Shown here in pieces: positions 27,001 to 35,806 of a DNA stretch of 64,000 nt. The notes beneath the pieces are model-generated. The model saw only the letters and a program-made list of their open reading frames with translations, searched no databases and had not been told where the DNA came from. Each line of letters starts with the position of its first letter. The stretch's first letter is position 1. The stretch lies in contig NZ_CP024634.1 in NCBI RefSeq assembly GCF_003711265.1, forward strand, positions 2,108,001-2,172,000, read 5' to 3'. The position numbers and the translations under genes were made by a program. The DNA comes from Bathymodiolus thermophilus thioautotrophic gill symbiont (lineage in GTDB: Bacteria; Pseudomonadota; Gammaproteobacteria; PS1; Pseudothioglobaceae).

Positions 27001-28655
27001 CTGTTGATTTATCAAATATGGGTACGGGTGGCTTTGTTATTAATGGCGAGAATAAGGATGATCAGAGTGGCCACTCAGTTTCCTCAGCAGGTGATGTTAA
27101 TGGCGATGGTCTAGATGATCTGATTATTGGCGCCCCTATAACAGGCTTAGAATTTTCAGGTAATTCTTATGTGGTATTTGGCAAGGCTAACACAACTGAC
27201 ATTGATTTGTCAGATGTTGTTACTGGCATGGGTGGCTTTGTTATTAATGGTGGGAATGTTGGTGATTTTAGTGGCTACTCAGTCTCCTCAGCAGGCGATG
27301 TCAATGGTGATGGCTTGGATGATTTGATTATTGGCGCTAGTAGAGCAAAAAAAGAGGCAGGTAAAACTTTCGTCGTATTTGGCAAGCAGGACACAACTAC
27401 TGTTAATTTATCAGATGTAGCCTCTGGTACGGGTGGTTTTGCTATCAATGGTGAGCATATTGAGGAACAAAGTGGCTGGTCAGTTTCCTCAATATATGAT
27501 ATCAATGGTGACAACTTGGATGATTTGGTTATTGGCTCTTCTTTTATAGTCAAGGCATATGAGGATAGGAAAAGTAGAACTTATGTTGTGTTTGGCAAGA
27601 AGGACGACACAGATGTTGTTAATTTATCAGATGTAGCCTCTGGCACAGGTGGCTTTGTTATTATTAGTGAGAAAATTAAAGATCATGGTGGCTACTCAGT
27701 CTCCTCAGCAGGCGATGTCAATGGCGATGGCGTGGATGATTTGATTATTGGTGCCCATTCAGCTGACAACACAGGTAAATCTTATGTGGTATTTGGCAAG
27801 GCCAACACAGATGCTATTGATTTATCAGACATAGCTGCTGGCACAGGTGGTTTTGCTATTAATGGTGAGGCTGAGGATGCTAAGGATGATAGTGGCTTTT
27901 CAGTCTCCTCAGCAGGTGATGTCAATGGTGATGGCTTGGATGATTTGATTATTGGCACCCCCAGAGTAGACCCTAACGGTGACGTTACTATCGCAGGAAA
28001 ATCCCATGTAGTATTTGGAAAAACCGATACAAAGACCGTTTATTTAGCAGATGTTAGCAAAGGTGAAGGTATTGCCGCCCATACAATTGATTTTCAAGGT
28101 GATACCAATACCGATAACAATGACACGCTAACAGGTACCTCTGCTGACGAGTTGTTTGTTGCCGGTTTAGGCAACGATGTCTTAAGGGGTAACGGTGGCA
28201 CGGATGTCTTTAACGCAGGTGCAGGTGATGACACCATTATCATTAATGACGACAATCTTGCCAAACTTTCCAGCAATACACTTAGTAGCGATTTACTCGC
28301 TCGTGTTGATGGTGGTGGCAATACTGATACTCTGAAATTGGAGGGTGGCAATCTTAGTTTAGACCTTACCAATATAAGTAGTAGGCGCATTCAAGATATT
28401 GAAATCATTGATTTAACAGGCTCAGGTAATAATATCTTAAAACTTAATCTTAATGATTTACTGGATATCTCTAGTTCAACCAATGTTCTTAAGGTTATTG
28501 GCAATTCAGGCGATAAAGTTGATATAGAGCTTAATGCCAATGATTTTACTAGGGGTATTGTAAAAACAGAGGCTGGTATAGATTACTATATTTATAGCAA
28601 TATTAACGCCTCTACTGCAAAGTTATGGGTAGATCAAGATTTAGATGTGATTTAA
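24024..28655 (+). CDS. Giant secreted protein 2: seven FG-GAP repeats on the longest stalk, RTX C-terminus
   Basis: A 1543-residue paralogue with the same N-terminal module (1-130), whose DNA is almost identical to that of its upstream neighbour over the first 30 codons. The stalk (about 185-857) is the longest of the four: two copies of a WQYSIDGG-containing Ig-like domain, cadherin-like domains, a unique segment around TSVVWNNIGDDNNINIEE, and one copy of the stalk unit found in proteins 1 and 3. Seven FG-GAP repeats follow (about 858-1345); the fifth is slightly degenerate (SIYDINGDNLDD). The RTX block (GNGGTDVFNAGAGDDTI, near 1385) and C-terminal target-like domain end the protein. It is probably calcium-stabilised, extracellular and type I secreted. 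Stalk length variation among paralogues suggests recombination among repeats. Confidence 0.85.
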   Translation: MQIKTQKQITILQNKAQKVADQLNEEVVAIAKGIQHIQTQTGVAYQLNTKDFDTKKLNLIAKKVGDDLEVALEESVVIFDNYFNVCTTDLSCLVSLPTKDGGLYHIVADAFFTLEDDTQVVYFYGEQSIVSTESSAASTGNKQSFFDVVTSNIGIVAAVAVVAVVVATSGSDKNDNDNEDETSLTFTLADTGGATNDTTITVSGMKEGATWQYSIDGGASFTDGTGSSFVLREGTYAENIIQIKQTDTAGNTLTVIKNTSPVVVDTTNPLFTSATTVDVETNTEASETIYEATATDNNAVTYTLEDGNQKDKFTISKEGELKYKQKQTTAHNDDKVTIIVTDVAGNKTKQLITVSVKDSILTTSVVWNNIGDDNNINIEELATVTLSGTVTSTGSTPADLNIASIVFKQNNAIVHTINTALPVINNNTWTLDHDNAWTSKLVNGNCTVIVNLSANSNSITGQGETVVVIDIVIPGAPVLSFTDTGLSNDGVTKNGTMTVSDLETGATWQYSIDGGTNFTSGTGSSFILNEGTYTQNTIQIKQTDAAGNVSSVAANTSTVVVDTTDPLFLNTDNTVSVEINSTVTTTVYDAQVVNHTGGNADEGITYSIKGANASKFSITTDTGIVTYKTIQTVRRNDAITIVATDVAGNESLQDVTVVVVNKPIVQVAEVNATENEAKDENQITVKAELGSKVTITFSANGKTVIKIIESASGNHDKVSALTVDELNTLGDGLINISAVAVKDGVASSAGTGSFTLDTVAPIFDQQPTAINTNINTPITTTIYDAQATDQNGNADEGITYSIKDANNSKFTITTDTGKVTYKEIQTSVHSNDTVTIIATDTAGNATEKVVTVSVVPPAQGFVINGKSFADNAGFSVSSAGDVNGDGLDDLIVGAPHNLVYSDPTKKASESYVIFGKTSATAVNSSDIASGTGGFIINGEGIEDLSGWSVSSAGDVNGDGLDDLIVSATWANHSVDKTDAGKSYVVFGKIDTIAVDLSNMGTGGFVINGENKDDQSGHSVSSAGDVNGDGLDDLIIGAPITGLEFSGNSYVVFGKANTTDIDLSDVVTGMGGFVINGGNVGDFSGYSVSSAGDVNGDGLDDLIIGASRAKKEAGKTFVVFGKQDTTTVNLSDVASGTGGFAINGEHIEEQSGWSVSSIYDINGDNLDDLVIGSSFIVKAYEDRKSRTYVVFGKKDDTDVVNLSDVASGTGGFVIISEKIKDHGGYSVSSAGDVNGDGVDDLIIGAHSADNTGKSYVVFGKANTDAIDLSDIAAGTGGFAINGEAEDAKDDSGFSVSSAGDVNGDGLDDLIIGTPRVDPNGDVTIAGKSHVVFGKTDTKTVYLADVSKGEGIAAHTIDFQGDTNTDNNDTLTGTSADELFVAGLGNDVLRGNGGTDVFNAGAGDDTIIINDDNLAKLSSNTLSSDLLARVDGGGNTDTLKLEGGNLSLDLTNISSRRIQDIEIIDLTGSGNNILKLNLNDLLDISSSTNVLKVIGNSGDKVDIELNANDFTRGIVKTEAGIDYYIYSNINASTAKLWVDQDLDVI

Positions 28656-28838
28656 CAACTATTCTTTACTGTTGTTCTGAGTTATCGTTTGCCCTACCTT
28701 TCAATTAAAAGGTGGAGTCTGACATAAATTGACCTTGAAAAGTTGGCGTTCAAAATAACCAAAAAACATAATTTTTTGCTCTATTTTTATGTTTTACATA
28801 TTTATGAGTTTGAGAATAAAGGGCAATGATATTCTTAT
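28656..28838. other. Spacer after the second propeller gene
   Basis: Gene-free. It holds the hairpin ACCTTTCAATTAAAAGGT near 28697 and a stretch (TGACCTTGAAAAGTTGGCGT) that recurs after the third paralogue near 32451, showing that the downstream spacer was duplicated with the genes. Confidence 0.5.
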
Positions 28839-28868
28839 ACCATTTTCAAAAATAAAATGAATAATATA
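28839..28868. repeat. R2 left half (interrupted by R1)
   Basis: ACCATTTTCAAAAATAAA followed by ATGAATAATATA is the left part of R2. The right part resumes at 29026 after an inserted R1, so the pair gives an internal picture of the empty and filled site. Confidence 0.8.
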
Positions 28869-29025
28869 GAGACCTTTGCATAAATATGGATGATTAGCAA
28901 AATTCAATTTTTGCCCACTTGGTAATTTCTTAAACCTTGTCCTAGCGGAGCTAAGGCTGGGTTTACAAAATTACCAAGTGGGTGAAAAGTGGATTCTTGA
29001 TGATTCATATTTATGCAAAGGTCTC
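28869..29025. repeat. R1 inserted into R2, with 6-bp duplication
   Basis: Complete R1 copy flanked by AATATA at 28863-28868 and 29026-29031. The uninterrupted R2 at 39792-39880 has AATATA once at the same point, showing that R1 arrived by insertion and duplicated its target. Confidence 0.88.
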
Positions 29026-29096
29026 AATATAGTGCTAATACTTGGAATGAGGATGAGTGCCAAATTGTTTGGCTTATTTTTAAAAACAGTATAAGG
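29026..29096. repeat. R2 right half (after R1)
   Basis: AATATAGTGCTAATACTTGG to the right end TTTATTTTTAAAAACAGTAT. It ends at the candidate promoter of the third propeller gene. Confidence 0.7.
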
Positions 29097-29102
29097 TATA
29101 AT
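29097..29102 (+). promoter_or_regulatory. Candidate -10 box of the third propeller gene
   Basis: TATAAT in AAGGTATAATTCAACTCC, at the same position relative to R2 as for the second gene. A ribosome site GGGAGAAGTCAAT precedes the ATG at 29200. Confidence 0.5.
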
Positions 29103-29199
29103 TCAACTCCTTTTATTATAGGGGTTTACCTGCATTTCAAAAAAAATCCAATTAATTTGAATCAGAAATGCAAAAAAGTAAACATCGGGAGAAGTCAAT

Positions 29200-32100
29200 A
29201 TGCAAATAAAAACACAAAAACAAATTACAATATTACAAAATAAAGCGCAAAAAGTCGCTGACCAACTCAACAAAGAAATTGTTGCTGTTGCCAAAGGTAT
29301 TCAGCATATTCAAGTTCAAGCAGGTATGGCTTACCAATTAAGCGCTAAAGAGTTTGATGTTAAAAAGTTAAATCTAATTGCCAAAAAAAATGGCAATGAT
29401 TTAGAAGTGGCACTAGAGGAAAATGTTATTATTTTTGACAACTATTTTGCTGTTTGTGAGACTGGTTTGTCTTGCTTAGTTTCTTTGCCCACCGAAGACG
29501 GCGGGCTTTATCATATTGTTGCTAATACATTCTTCACTTTAGAAGATGGTACGCAAGTTGTGTATTTTTATGGTGAACAATCTATTGTTACCACAGAGTC
29601 TAGTGCAGTAAGTGCAAATAACAATCAAAGTTTTAAAGATATTATCACTTCAAATATAGAAATTGTAGTCGCGGTTGTAGCCGTTGCGATTATTGCTAGC
29701 AATGGTAACGATGGCAACAAAACTTTGGAACAACCAATCATTCAAGTGACAGAAGTAAACGCCACAAAAAATGAAGCACAAGATGAGAATCAAATTACGG
29801 TAAAGGCAGAACCAGGTAGCAAGATAACCATCACCTTTTCTGCAAATGAAAAAACCGTTACCAAGATAATTGAATCTGCCTCAGGTAATTATGACAAAGT
29901 TTCTGTTTTAACAGTTGACGAGCTTAACACATTAGGTGATGGTTCGATCAGTATTTCAGCCGTTGCCGTTAAAGATGGGGTAATAAGTTCTACTGGCACT
30001 GGTAGTTTTACACTTGATACTGTGGCGCCAATATTTGATCAGCAGCCTACTACAATCAACACTAATATTAGCACCCCTATTACAACCACTATTTATGATG
30101 CACAAGCAACCGACCAGAATGGCAATGCAGATGAAGGTATTACTTATAGTATAAAAGGTACAAATGCCAATAAATTTGAGATTACTGCTGACACTGGGAA
30201 AGTAACCTATAAAGAAATACAAACATCAGTGCATAGTAACGACACAGTTACCATTATTGCTACCGATACTGCGGGTAACACAACAGAACAAATCGTTACT
30301 GTTTCAGTGGTACCCCCACAAGGCTTTGTTATCAATGGTGAGAATGCCGAAGATGTTAGTGGACACTCGGTCTCCTCAGTAGGCGATGTCAATGGCGATG
30401 GCTTGGATGATTTGATTATTGGCGCCCCTCATCATCTAGACCTCAGTACACCTAACGCTAAATATACAAGTAAATCTTATGTGGTATTTGGTAAGACTAA
30501 CGCAACTGCTGTTAATTTATCAGACATAGCCTCTGGCATAGGTGGCTTTGTTATCAATGGCAAGGATGCTGGGGATTATAGTGGTTTCTCGACCTCCTCA
30601 GCAGGCGATGTTAATGGCGATGGCTTAGATGATTTGATTGTTGGTGCCAATTATTCAACAAACTCTGCTGGTAAAAACCAAGCAGGCAGGTCTTTCGTCG
30701 TGTTTGGCAAAATTAACACAACTGCCGTTGATTTATCAAACATGGGTATGGGTGGCTTTGTTATCAATGGTGAAAATGCTGGAGATCGAAGTGGGGCGTC
30801 AGTTTCCTCAGCAGGTGATGTCAATGGTGATGGTCTAGATGATCTGATTATTGGTGCCCCTGCAGCAAGCACAGATTCTGTCAATTTTTTAGGCAATTCT
30901 TATGTGGTATTTGGCAAGGCTAACGCAACTGCCATTGATTTATCAAACATAGCCACTGGTACAGGTGGCTTTATTATCAGGGGCATAAATACTTGGGAGT
31001 TTAGTGGCACTTCAGTCTCTTCAGCAGGCGATGTCAATGGTGATGGCTTAGATGATTTGATTGTTGGTTCTCATGGAGCATTAACTTCGGCAGGCAGGTC
31101 TTTCGTTGTGTTTGGCAAAAAGGATGACACAAATACCGTTAATTTATCAGATATAATCTCTGGCACAGGTGGCTTTGTTATTAATGGTGAGAATGCTAAG
31201 AGTCAAAGTGGTTGGTCAGTTTCCTCAATAGATGATATCAATGGCGATGGCTTAGATGATTTGATTGTTGGTGCTTATTTGGCCGATTCTAATGATGATG
31301 ATAACATAGGTAAGTCTTATGTTGTGTTTGGCAAGAAAAATGACACCACTGCTGTTAATTTATCAGATGTAGCCTCTGGCACGGGTGGTTTTGTTATCAA
31401 TGGTGAAAATACCGAGGATCGGAGTGGCTTCTCAGTCTCTTCAGCAGGTGATGTCAATGGCGATGGCTTGGATGATTTGATTATTGGTGCCCATTCGGCT
31501 AACAACACAGGTAAATCTTATGTGGTATTTGGCAAGGCCAACACAGATGCTATTGATTTATCAGACATAGCTGCTGGCACGGGTGGTTTTGTTATCAATG
31601 GTGAGGGTGCTGAGGATGATAGTGGCTTCTCAGTCTCCTCAGCAGGTGATGTCAATGGTGATGGACTAGATGATTTGATTGTTGGTGCCCCTAAGGCAGA
31701 CCCCACTGGTGGCACTAACGCAGGAAAATCCTATGTAATATTTGGAAAAACCAGCACAAAGTCTGTTTATTTAACAGATATCAGTAAAGGCGAAGGGGTC
31801 GCTATTCATGTAATTGATTTTCAAGGTGATGCCAATGCCGATAAAAATGACACACTAACAGGTACCTCTGCTGACGAGTTGTTTGTTGCCGGTTTAGGTA
31901 ACGATGTCTTAAGGGGTAACGGTGGTACTGATGTCTTTAATGCAGGTGCAGGTGATGATATTATTATCATTAATAATGACAATCTTGCCAAACTTTCCAA
32001 CAACACACTTGGTAGCCATTTACTCGCTCGTGTTGATGGTGGTGGTGGCACTGATACTCTGAAGTTAGAGGGTGGTAATCTTAACTTAGACCTTAGCAAT

Positions 32101-32385
32101 ATAAACAATGGCCGCATTCAAGATATTGAAATCATTGATTTGACAGGCTCAGGTAACAATACTTTGAAACTTAATCTTAATGATTTACTGGATTTCTCTA
32201 GTTCAACCAATGTTCTTAAAGTTATTGGTAACTCAGGTGATAAAATTGATATAGAATTGAACGATAACGCCTTTGTTCAAAATTCTGCATCAAAAACAGA
32301 AAATGGTATCAACTATCATATTTATAGCAATGCTAACGCTTCTACTGCAGAATTATGGATAGATCAAACTTTAGAGGTGATTTAG
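29200..32385 (+). CDS. Giant secreted protein 3: seven FG-GAP repeats on a one-unit stalk, RTX C-terminus
   Basis: A 1061-residue paralogue. N-terminal module 1-130 with the paired cysteines (VCETGLSCLVSLP), a hydrophobic segment (IVVAVVAVAIIAS), then a single Ig-like plus cadherin-like stalk unit (about 180-372). Seven FG-GAP repeats occupy about 373-865; the fifth differs (SIDDINGDGLDD), exactly the repeat that is degenerate in protein 2, which points to shared descent of that blade. The RTX block (GNGGTDVFNAGAGDDII) is near residue 905 and the C-terminal domain follows. Same predicted route and location as the other paralogues. Spacing to the previous gene is 544 bases, filled by repeats. 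Confidence 0.85.
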   Translation: MQIKTQKQITILQNKAQKVADQLNKEIVAVAKGIQHIQVQAGMAYQLSAKEFDVKKLNLIAKKNGNDLEVALEENVIIFDNYFAVCETGLSCLVSLPTEDGGLYHIVANTFFTLEDGTQVVYFYGEQSIVTTESSAVSANNNQSFKDIITSNIEIVVAVVAVAIIASNGNDGNKTLEQPIIQVTEVNATKNEAQDENQITVKAEPGSKITITFSANEKTVTKIIESASGNYDKVSVLTVDELNTLGDGSISISAVAVKDGVISSTGTGSFTLDTVAPIFDQQPTTINTNISTPITTTIYDAQATDQNGNADEGITYSIKGTNANKFEITADTGKVTYKEIQTSVHSNDTVTIIATDTAGNTTEQIVTVSVVPPQGFVINGENAEDVSGHSVSSVGDVNGDGLDDLIIGAPHHLDLSTPNAKYTSKSYVVFGKTNATAVNLSDIASGIGGFVINGKDAGDYSGFSTSSAGDVNGDGLDDLIVGANYSTNSAGKNQAGRSFVVFGKINTTAVDLSNMGMGGFVINGENAGDRSGASVSSAGDVNGDGLDDLIIGAPAASTDSVNFLGNSYVVFGKANATAIDLSNIATGTGGFIIRGINTWEFSGTSVSSAGDVNGDGLDDLIVGSHGALTSAGRSFVVFGKKDDTNTVNLSDIISGTGGFVINGENAKSQSGWSVSSIDDINGDGLDDLIVGAYLADSNDDDNIGKSYVVFGKKNDTTAVNLSDVASGTGGFVINGENTEDRSGFSVSSAGDVNGDGLDDLIIGAHSANNTGKSYVVFGKANTDAIDLSDIAAGTGGFVINGEGAEDDSGFSVSSAGDVNGDGLDDLIVGAPKADPTGGTNAGKSYVIFGKTSTKSVYLTDISKGEGVAIHVIDFQGDANADKNDTLTGTSADELFVAGLGNDVLRGNGGTDVFNAGAGDDIIIINNDNLAKLSNNTLGSHLLARVDGGGGTDTLKLEGGNLNLDLSNINNGRIQDIEIIDLTGSGNNTLKLNLNDLLDFSSSTNVLKVIGNSGDKIDIELNDNAFVQNSASKTENGINYHIYSNANASTAELWIDQTLEVI

Positions 32386-32544
32386 CAACTATTCCCTGTT
32401 ACCCTGAGTATTCTTGCTAACCAAAAAAAAGGTAAAGCTTGGTGTAGATTGACTTTGAAAAATTGGCGTCCAAAATAACCAGAAAGCATAACTTTTGCTT
32501 TGTTTCCAAGCTTTCTTAGGTGTGTAAGTTTTGGAATGACTTAA
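32386..32544. other. Spacer after the third propeller gene
   Basis: Gene-free. It shares GTGTAGATTGACTTTGAAAA and following sequence with the spacer after the second gene, so it is a duplicated 3' flank. No strong terminator is visible. Confidence 0.45.
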
Positions 32545-32625
32545 TGCTATTTTCAAGGATAAAATGAATAATATGTGTTCGTACTTGAAATGAGGAGATT
32601 GTTTGGTTTATTTTTGAAAAATGGC
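32545..32625. repeat. R2 repeat, internally shortened but with both ends
   Basis: Left end GCTATTTTCAAGGATAAA, right end TTTATTTTTGAAAAATGGC, about 81 bases, without an R1 insertion. Confidence 0.7.
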
Positions 32626-32631
32626 ATAAGT

Positions 32632-32780
32632 ATCAATGATTAGCAGAATTCAATTTTTGCCCTCCTGAAGCATTGCCATGTGGTACCAAGCCCAATTGAA
32701 ATTTCTTTAAATCTTGTTTTAGCAGAAGTTTCTAAGTAAAAAGACTCGATAACTATTCATATTAAGACCTTTGCATAAAG
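32632..32780. repeat. Strongly decayed R1 copy
   Basis: Contains recognisable pieces such as GATTAGCAGAATTCAATTTT and AAGACCTTTGCATAAAG, but the loop and arms are diverged. Boundaries are approximate. Confidence 0.45.
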
Positions 32781-32795
32781 ATTTTAATTGGGCAG

Positions 32796-32801
32796 TATAA
32801 A
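32796..32801 (+). promoter_or_regulatory. Possible -10 box of the fourth propeller gene
   Basis: TATAAA 41 bases before the ATG; the TATAATTCAA context of the other three genes is absent. A ribosome site AGAGGAGAC precedes the start. Confidence 0.3.
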
Positions 32802-32841
32802 AATAGCGAAACAATAAGTTAAAACATTAGAGGAGACAAGT

Positions 32842-35430
32842 ATGCAAATTAAAACACAAAAACAAATCATAGCATTACAAAATAAAGCGCAAAAAATCGC
32901 CAGTAAACTTAACGAAGAAATTGCTGTTGTTGCCAAAGGTGTTCAGCATATTCAGGTTCAAACAGGTGTGGCTTACCAATTAAGTACTAAAGATTTTGAT
33001 GCTAAAAAGACAGGTCTAATTGCCAAAAAGGTCGGTGATGATTTAGAAGTAGCATTAGCAGAAGATGTTATTATTTTTGACAACTATTTTACTATTTGTG
33101 GCACTGGTTTATCCTGCTTAGTTTCTCTACCCACCGAAGATGGCGGACTTTACCACATTGTTGCGGATGCGTTCTTCACTTTAGAAGATAGTGCGCAAGT
33201 TGTGTATTTTTATGGCGAACAATCTATTATTACTACAGAATCTAGTGCAGTAAGTTCAGGCAGTCAAAGTTTCTTCGAGGTTATCACTTCAAATATAGGA
33301 ATCATAGCCGCAGTTGTGGTTGTAGCTGTTGTGGTTGCCAATAATAGCAATGATGATGGCAGTGACAATGATACAACATCTCTAGCACAAGGCTTTGCCA
33401 TCAATGGTGAGAATGCTGAAGAGGTTAGCGGATACTCAGTCTCCTCAGCAGGCGATGTCAATGGCGATGGCTTAGATGATTTGATTATTGGCGCCCCTCA
33501 TTATCAAAACTCCAGCTCACCTGATGGCAAATATGTAGGTAAATCTTATGTGGTATTTGGCAAGACTAACGCAACTACTGTTAATTTATCAACCATAGCC
33601 TCTGGCATAGGTGGCTTTGTTATCAATGGCGAGAATAATGGGGATCAAAGTGGCTACTCAGTCTCTTCAGCAGGTGATATTAATAGCGATGGCTTAAATG
33701 ACTTGATTGTTGGTGCATTCGCTGGCAGCACTAGTGCAAGTGAAACTAATGCAGGTAAATCTTTCGTCGTGTTTGGTAAAAAGGATGACTTGAATGCTAT
33801 TAATTTATCAGATGTAGCCTCTGGCACAGGTGGCTTTGTTATCAATGGTGAAAATGCTGAAGATCAGAGTGGACGGTCAGTTTCCTCAGCAGGTGATGTC
33901 AATGGTGATGGCATAGGTGATCTGATTATTGGCGCTCCTACAGTGAGCACAGATTCTGTCAATTTTTTAGGTAACTCTTATGTGGTATTTGGTAAAACTA
34001 ACGAGACTACTGTTAATTTATCAGACATAGCCTCTGGCACAGGTGGCTTTATTATTAAAGGCATAGGTAATCAAGATCTTAGTGGAAACTCAGTCTCCTC
34101 AGCAGGTGATGTCAATGGTGATGGCTTAGATGACTTAATTGTTAGCGCTCACGGAGCAGAGTCTAGGGCAGGTAAATCTTTCGTCGTGTTTGGCAAGAAT
34201 AATACAGAAGCTATTAAGTTATCAGATATAGCCTCTGGCACAGATGGCTTTGTTATCAACGGTGAGAATGCTGGAGATCTGAGTGGCCAGTCAGTTTCCT
34301 CAGCAGGCGATGTCAATGGCGATGGTTTGGATGATTTAATCATTGGTGCTTATGGGGCAAACTCAAATGCAGGCAAATCTTATGTGGTATTCGGCAAGAA
34401 CAACGCAGAAGCTATCAACTTATCAACCATAACCTCTGGTACGGGTGGTTTTGCTATCAATGGTGAGAGCGCTTTGAATTATAGCGGATACTCGGTTTCT
34501 TCAGCAGGTGATGTCAATGGTGATGGCTTGGATGATTTGATTGTTGGCGCTTATTTGGTCAACCATTGGGCAGGAAGATCTTATGTGGTATTTGGCAAGG
34601 CTAATACAGATGCTATTGATTTATCGAACATAGCTGCTGGCATAGGTGGCTTTGTTATCAATGGTAAGGATGCTGGGGATTGGAGTGGATTCTCAGTCTC
34701 TTCAGCAGGCGATGTCAATGGCGATGGATTGGATGATTTGATTGTTGGCGCCCCCAAGGCAAACCTTATTGATAACGCTAACATGGGTAAATCTTTCGTT
34801 GTATTTGGTAAAACCAATACAAAATCCGTTCATTTAGCAGATATTGACACTGGCAAGGGTGTTGCTGCTCATGCCATTGATTTTCAAGGAGATCAGAACG
34901 AATATAACGGTACCTCTGCTGATGAATTGTTTGTTGCTGGCGCAGGTAACAACATCTTAATAGGTAATGGTGGCACCGATGTCTTTAATGCGGGTGCAGG
35001 CAATGATGCCATTGTCATTAATGGTGACAACCTTGCTAAACTCTCCAGCAACACATTGAGTAGTAATTTACTTACTCGTGTTGATGGTGGCAATGGTATT
35101 GATACCCTGTCTTTAAGTGGTAGTAATCTTACCTTAGACCTCACTAATATAGATGATGGTCGCATTCAAGACATTGAAATCATTAAAATATCAGGTTCAG
35201 GCAACAATACTTTGAAACTTAATCTTAATGACTTGCTGGACATTTCTAGTGAAACCAATGTGCTTAAAATCGTTGGCAATTCAACTGGTAAAGTTGATAT
35301 AGAACTTGGTTATAATGATTTTATTAGAGGTGCTAAAATAATAGAAAATAGTATAATTTATTATATTTATAACAATACTAACGCCCCTACTGCAGAATTA
35401 TGGTTAGATCAGGTTTTAGAAGTGCTTTAA
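32842..35430 (+). CDS. Giant secreted protein 4: stalkless seven-FG-GAP propeller, RTX C-terminus
   Basis: An 862-residue paralogue and the minimal form of the series. After the N-terminal module (1-130, Cys pair in ICGTGLSCLVSLP) and the hydrophobic segment (IGIIAAVVVVAVVVA), a short acidic linker leads straight into the propeller at about residue 183; no Ig-like or cadherin-like domain is present. Seven FG-GAP repeats run to about residue 670; the second and third have altered calcium loops (DINSDGLND, DVNGDGIGD). The RTX repeat (GNGGTDVFNAGAGNDAI) and C-terminal domain close the protein. It is the most diverged of the four in both promoter region and sequence, so it may be the oldest copy or a deletion product. 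Confidence 0.85.
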   Translation: MQIKTQKQIIALQNKAQKIASKLNEEIAVVAKGVQHIQVQTGVAYQLSTKDFDAKKTGLIAKKVGDDLEVALAEDVIIFDNYFTICGTGLSCLVSLPTEDGGLYHIVADAFFTLEDSAQVVYFYGEQSIITTESSAVSSGSQSFFEVITSNIGIIAAVVVVAVVVANNSNDDGSDNDTTSLAQGFAINGENAEEVSGYSVSSAGDVNGDGLDDLIIGAPHYQNSSSPDGKYVGKSYVVFGKTNATTVNLSTIASGIGGFVINGENNGDQSGYSVSSAGDINSDGLNDLIVGAFAGSTSASETNAGKSFVVFGKKDDLNAINLSDVASGTGGFVINGENAEDQSGRSVSSAGDVNGDGIGDLIIGAPTVSTDSVNFLGNSYVVFGKTNETTVNLSDIASGTGGFIIKGIGNQDLSGNSVSSAGDVNGDGLDDLIVSAHGAESRAGKSFVVFGKNNTEAIKLSDIASGTDGFVINGENAGDLSGQSVSSAGDVNGDGLDDLIIGAYGANSNAGKSYVVFGKNNAEAINLSTITSGTGGFAINGESALNYSGYSVSSAGDVNGDGLDDLIVGAYLVNHWAGRSYVVFGKANTDAIDLSNIAAGIGGFVINGKDAGDWSGFSVSSAGDVNGDGLDDLIVGAPKANLIDNANMGKSFVVFGKTNTKSVHLADIDTGKGVAAHAIDFQGDQNEYNGTSADELFVAGAGNNILIGNGGTDVFNAGAGNDAIVINGDNLAKLSSNTLSSNLLTRVDGGNGIDTLSLSGSNLTLDLTNIDDGRIQDIEIIKISGSGNNTLKLNLNDLLDISSETNVLKIVGNSTGKVDIELGYNDFIRGAKIIENSIIYYIYNNTNAPTAELWLDQVLEVL

Positions 35431-35481
35431 CTATTCTGTGTTATTATCCGCTCCACTCTTTTTAAAAATTTTCATTTCATT

Positions 35482-35636
35482 GAGACCTTTGCATAAATAT
35501 GGATGATTAGCAAAATTCAATTTTTTCCCACTTGGTAATTTTCTTAAGCCTTGTCCCAATAGGGATAAAGCTGGGTTTAAAAAATTACCAAGTGGGTGAA
35601 AAGTGGATTCTTGATGATTATTTATACAAAGGTCTC
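35482..35636. repeat. R1 miniature inverted repeat after the fourth propeller gene
   Basis: GAGACCTTTGCATAAATATG to the truncated right end TTTATACAAAGGTCTC. Near-complete, about 155 bases. Confidence 0.82.
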
Positions 35637-35726
35637 ATAGTACTTATACGCCCAAGTATTTTTACTGCTAATACTTGGGATAAGGATGGGCGCTAGATTG
35701 TTTAGTTTATTTTTAAAAATGGTGCT
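35637..35726. repeat. R2 right part with an internal palindrome
   Basis: Includes a perfect 10-bp stem (CCCAAGTATT at 35651-35660 with AATACTTGGG at 35670-35679) and the right end TTTATTTTTAAAAATGGTGC. The long R2 copy at 60125 has the same internal stem in extended form. Confidence 0.65.
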
Positions 35727-35806
35727 ATATAGAGAACTCATTGTGTCTAATTTTTTATAGATAGCGCTTTTGTGCTAAAATTTGGTGCTATTAAATATAT
35801 AAAACC

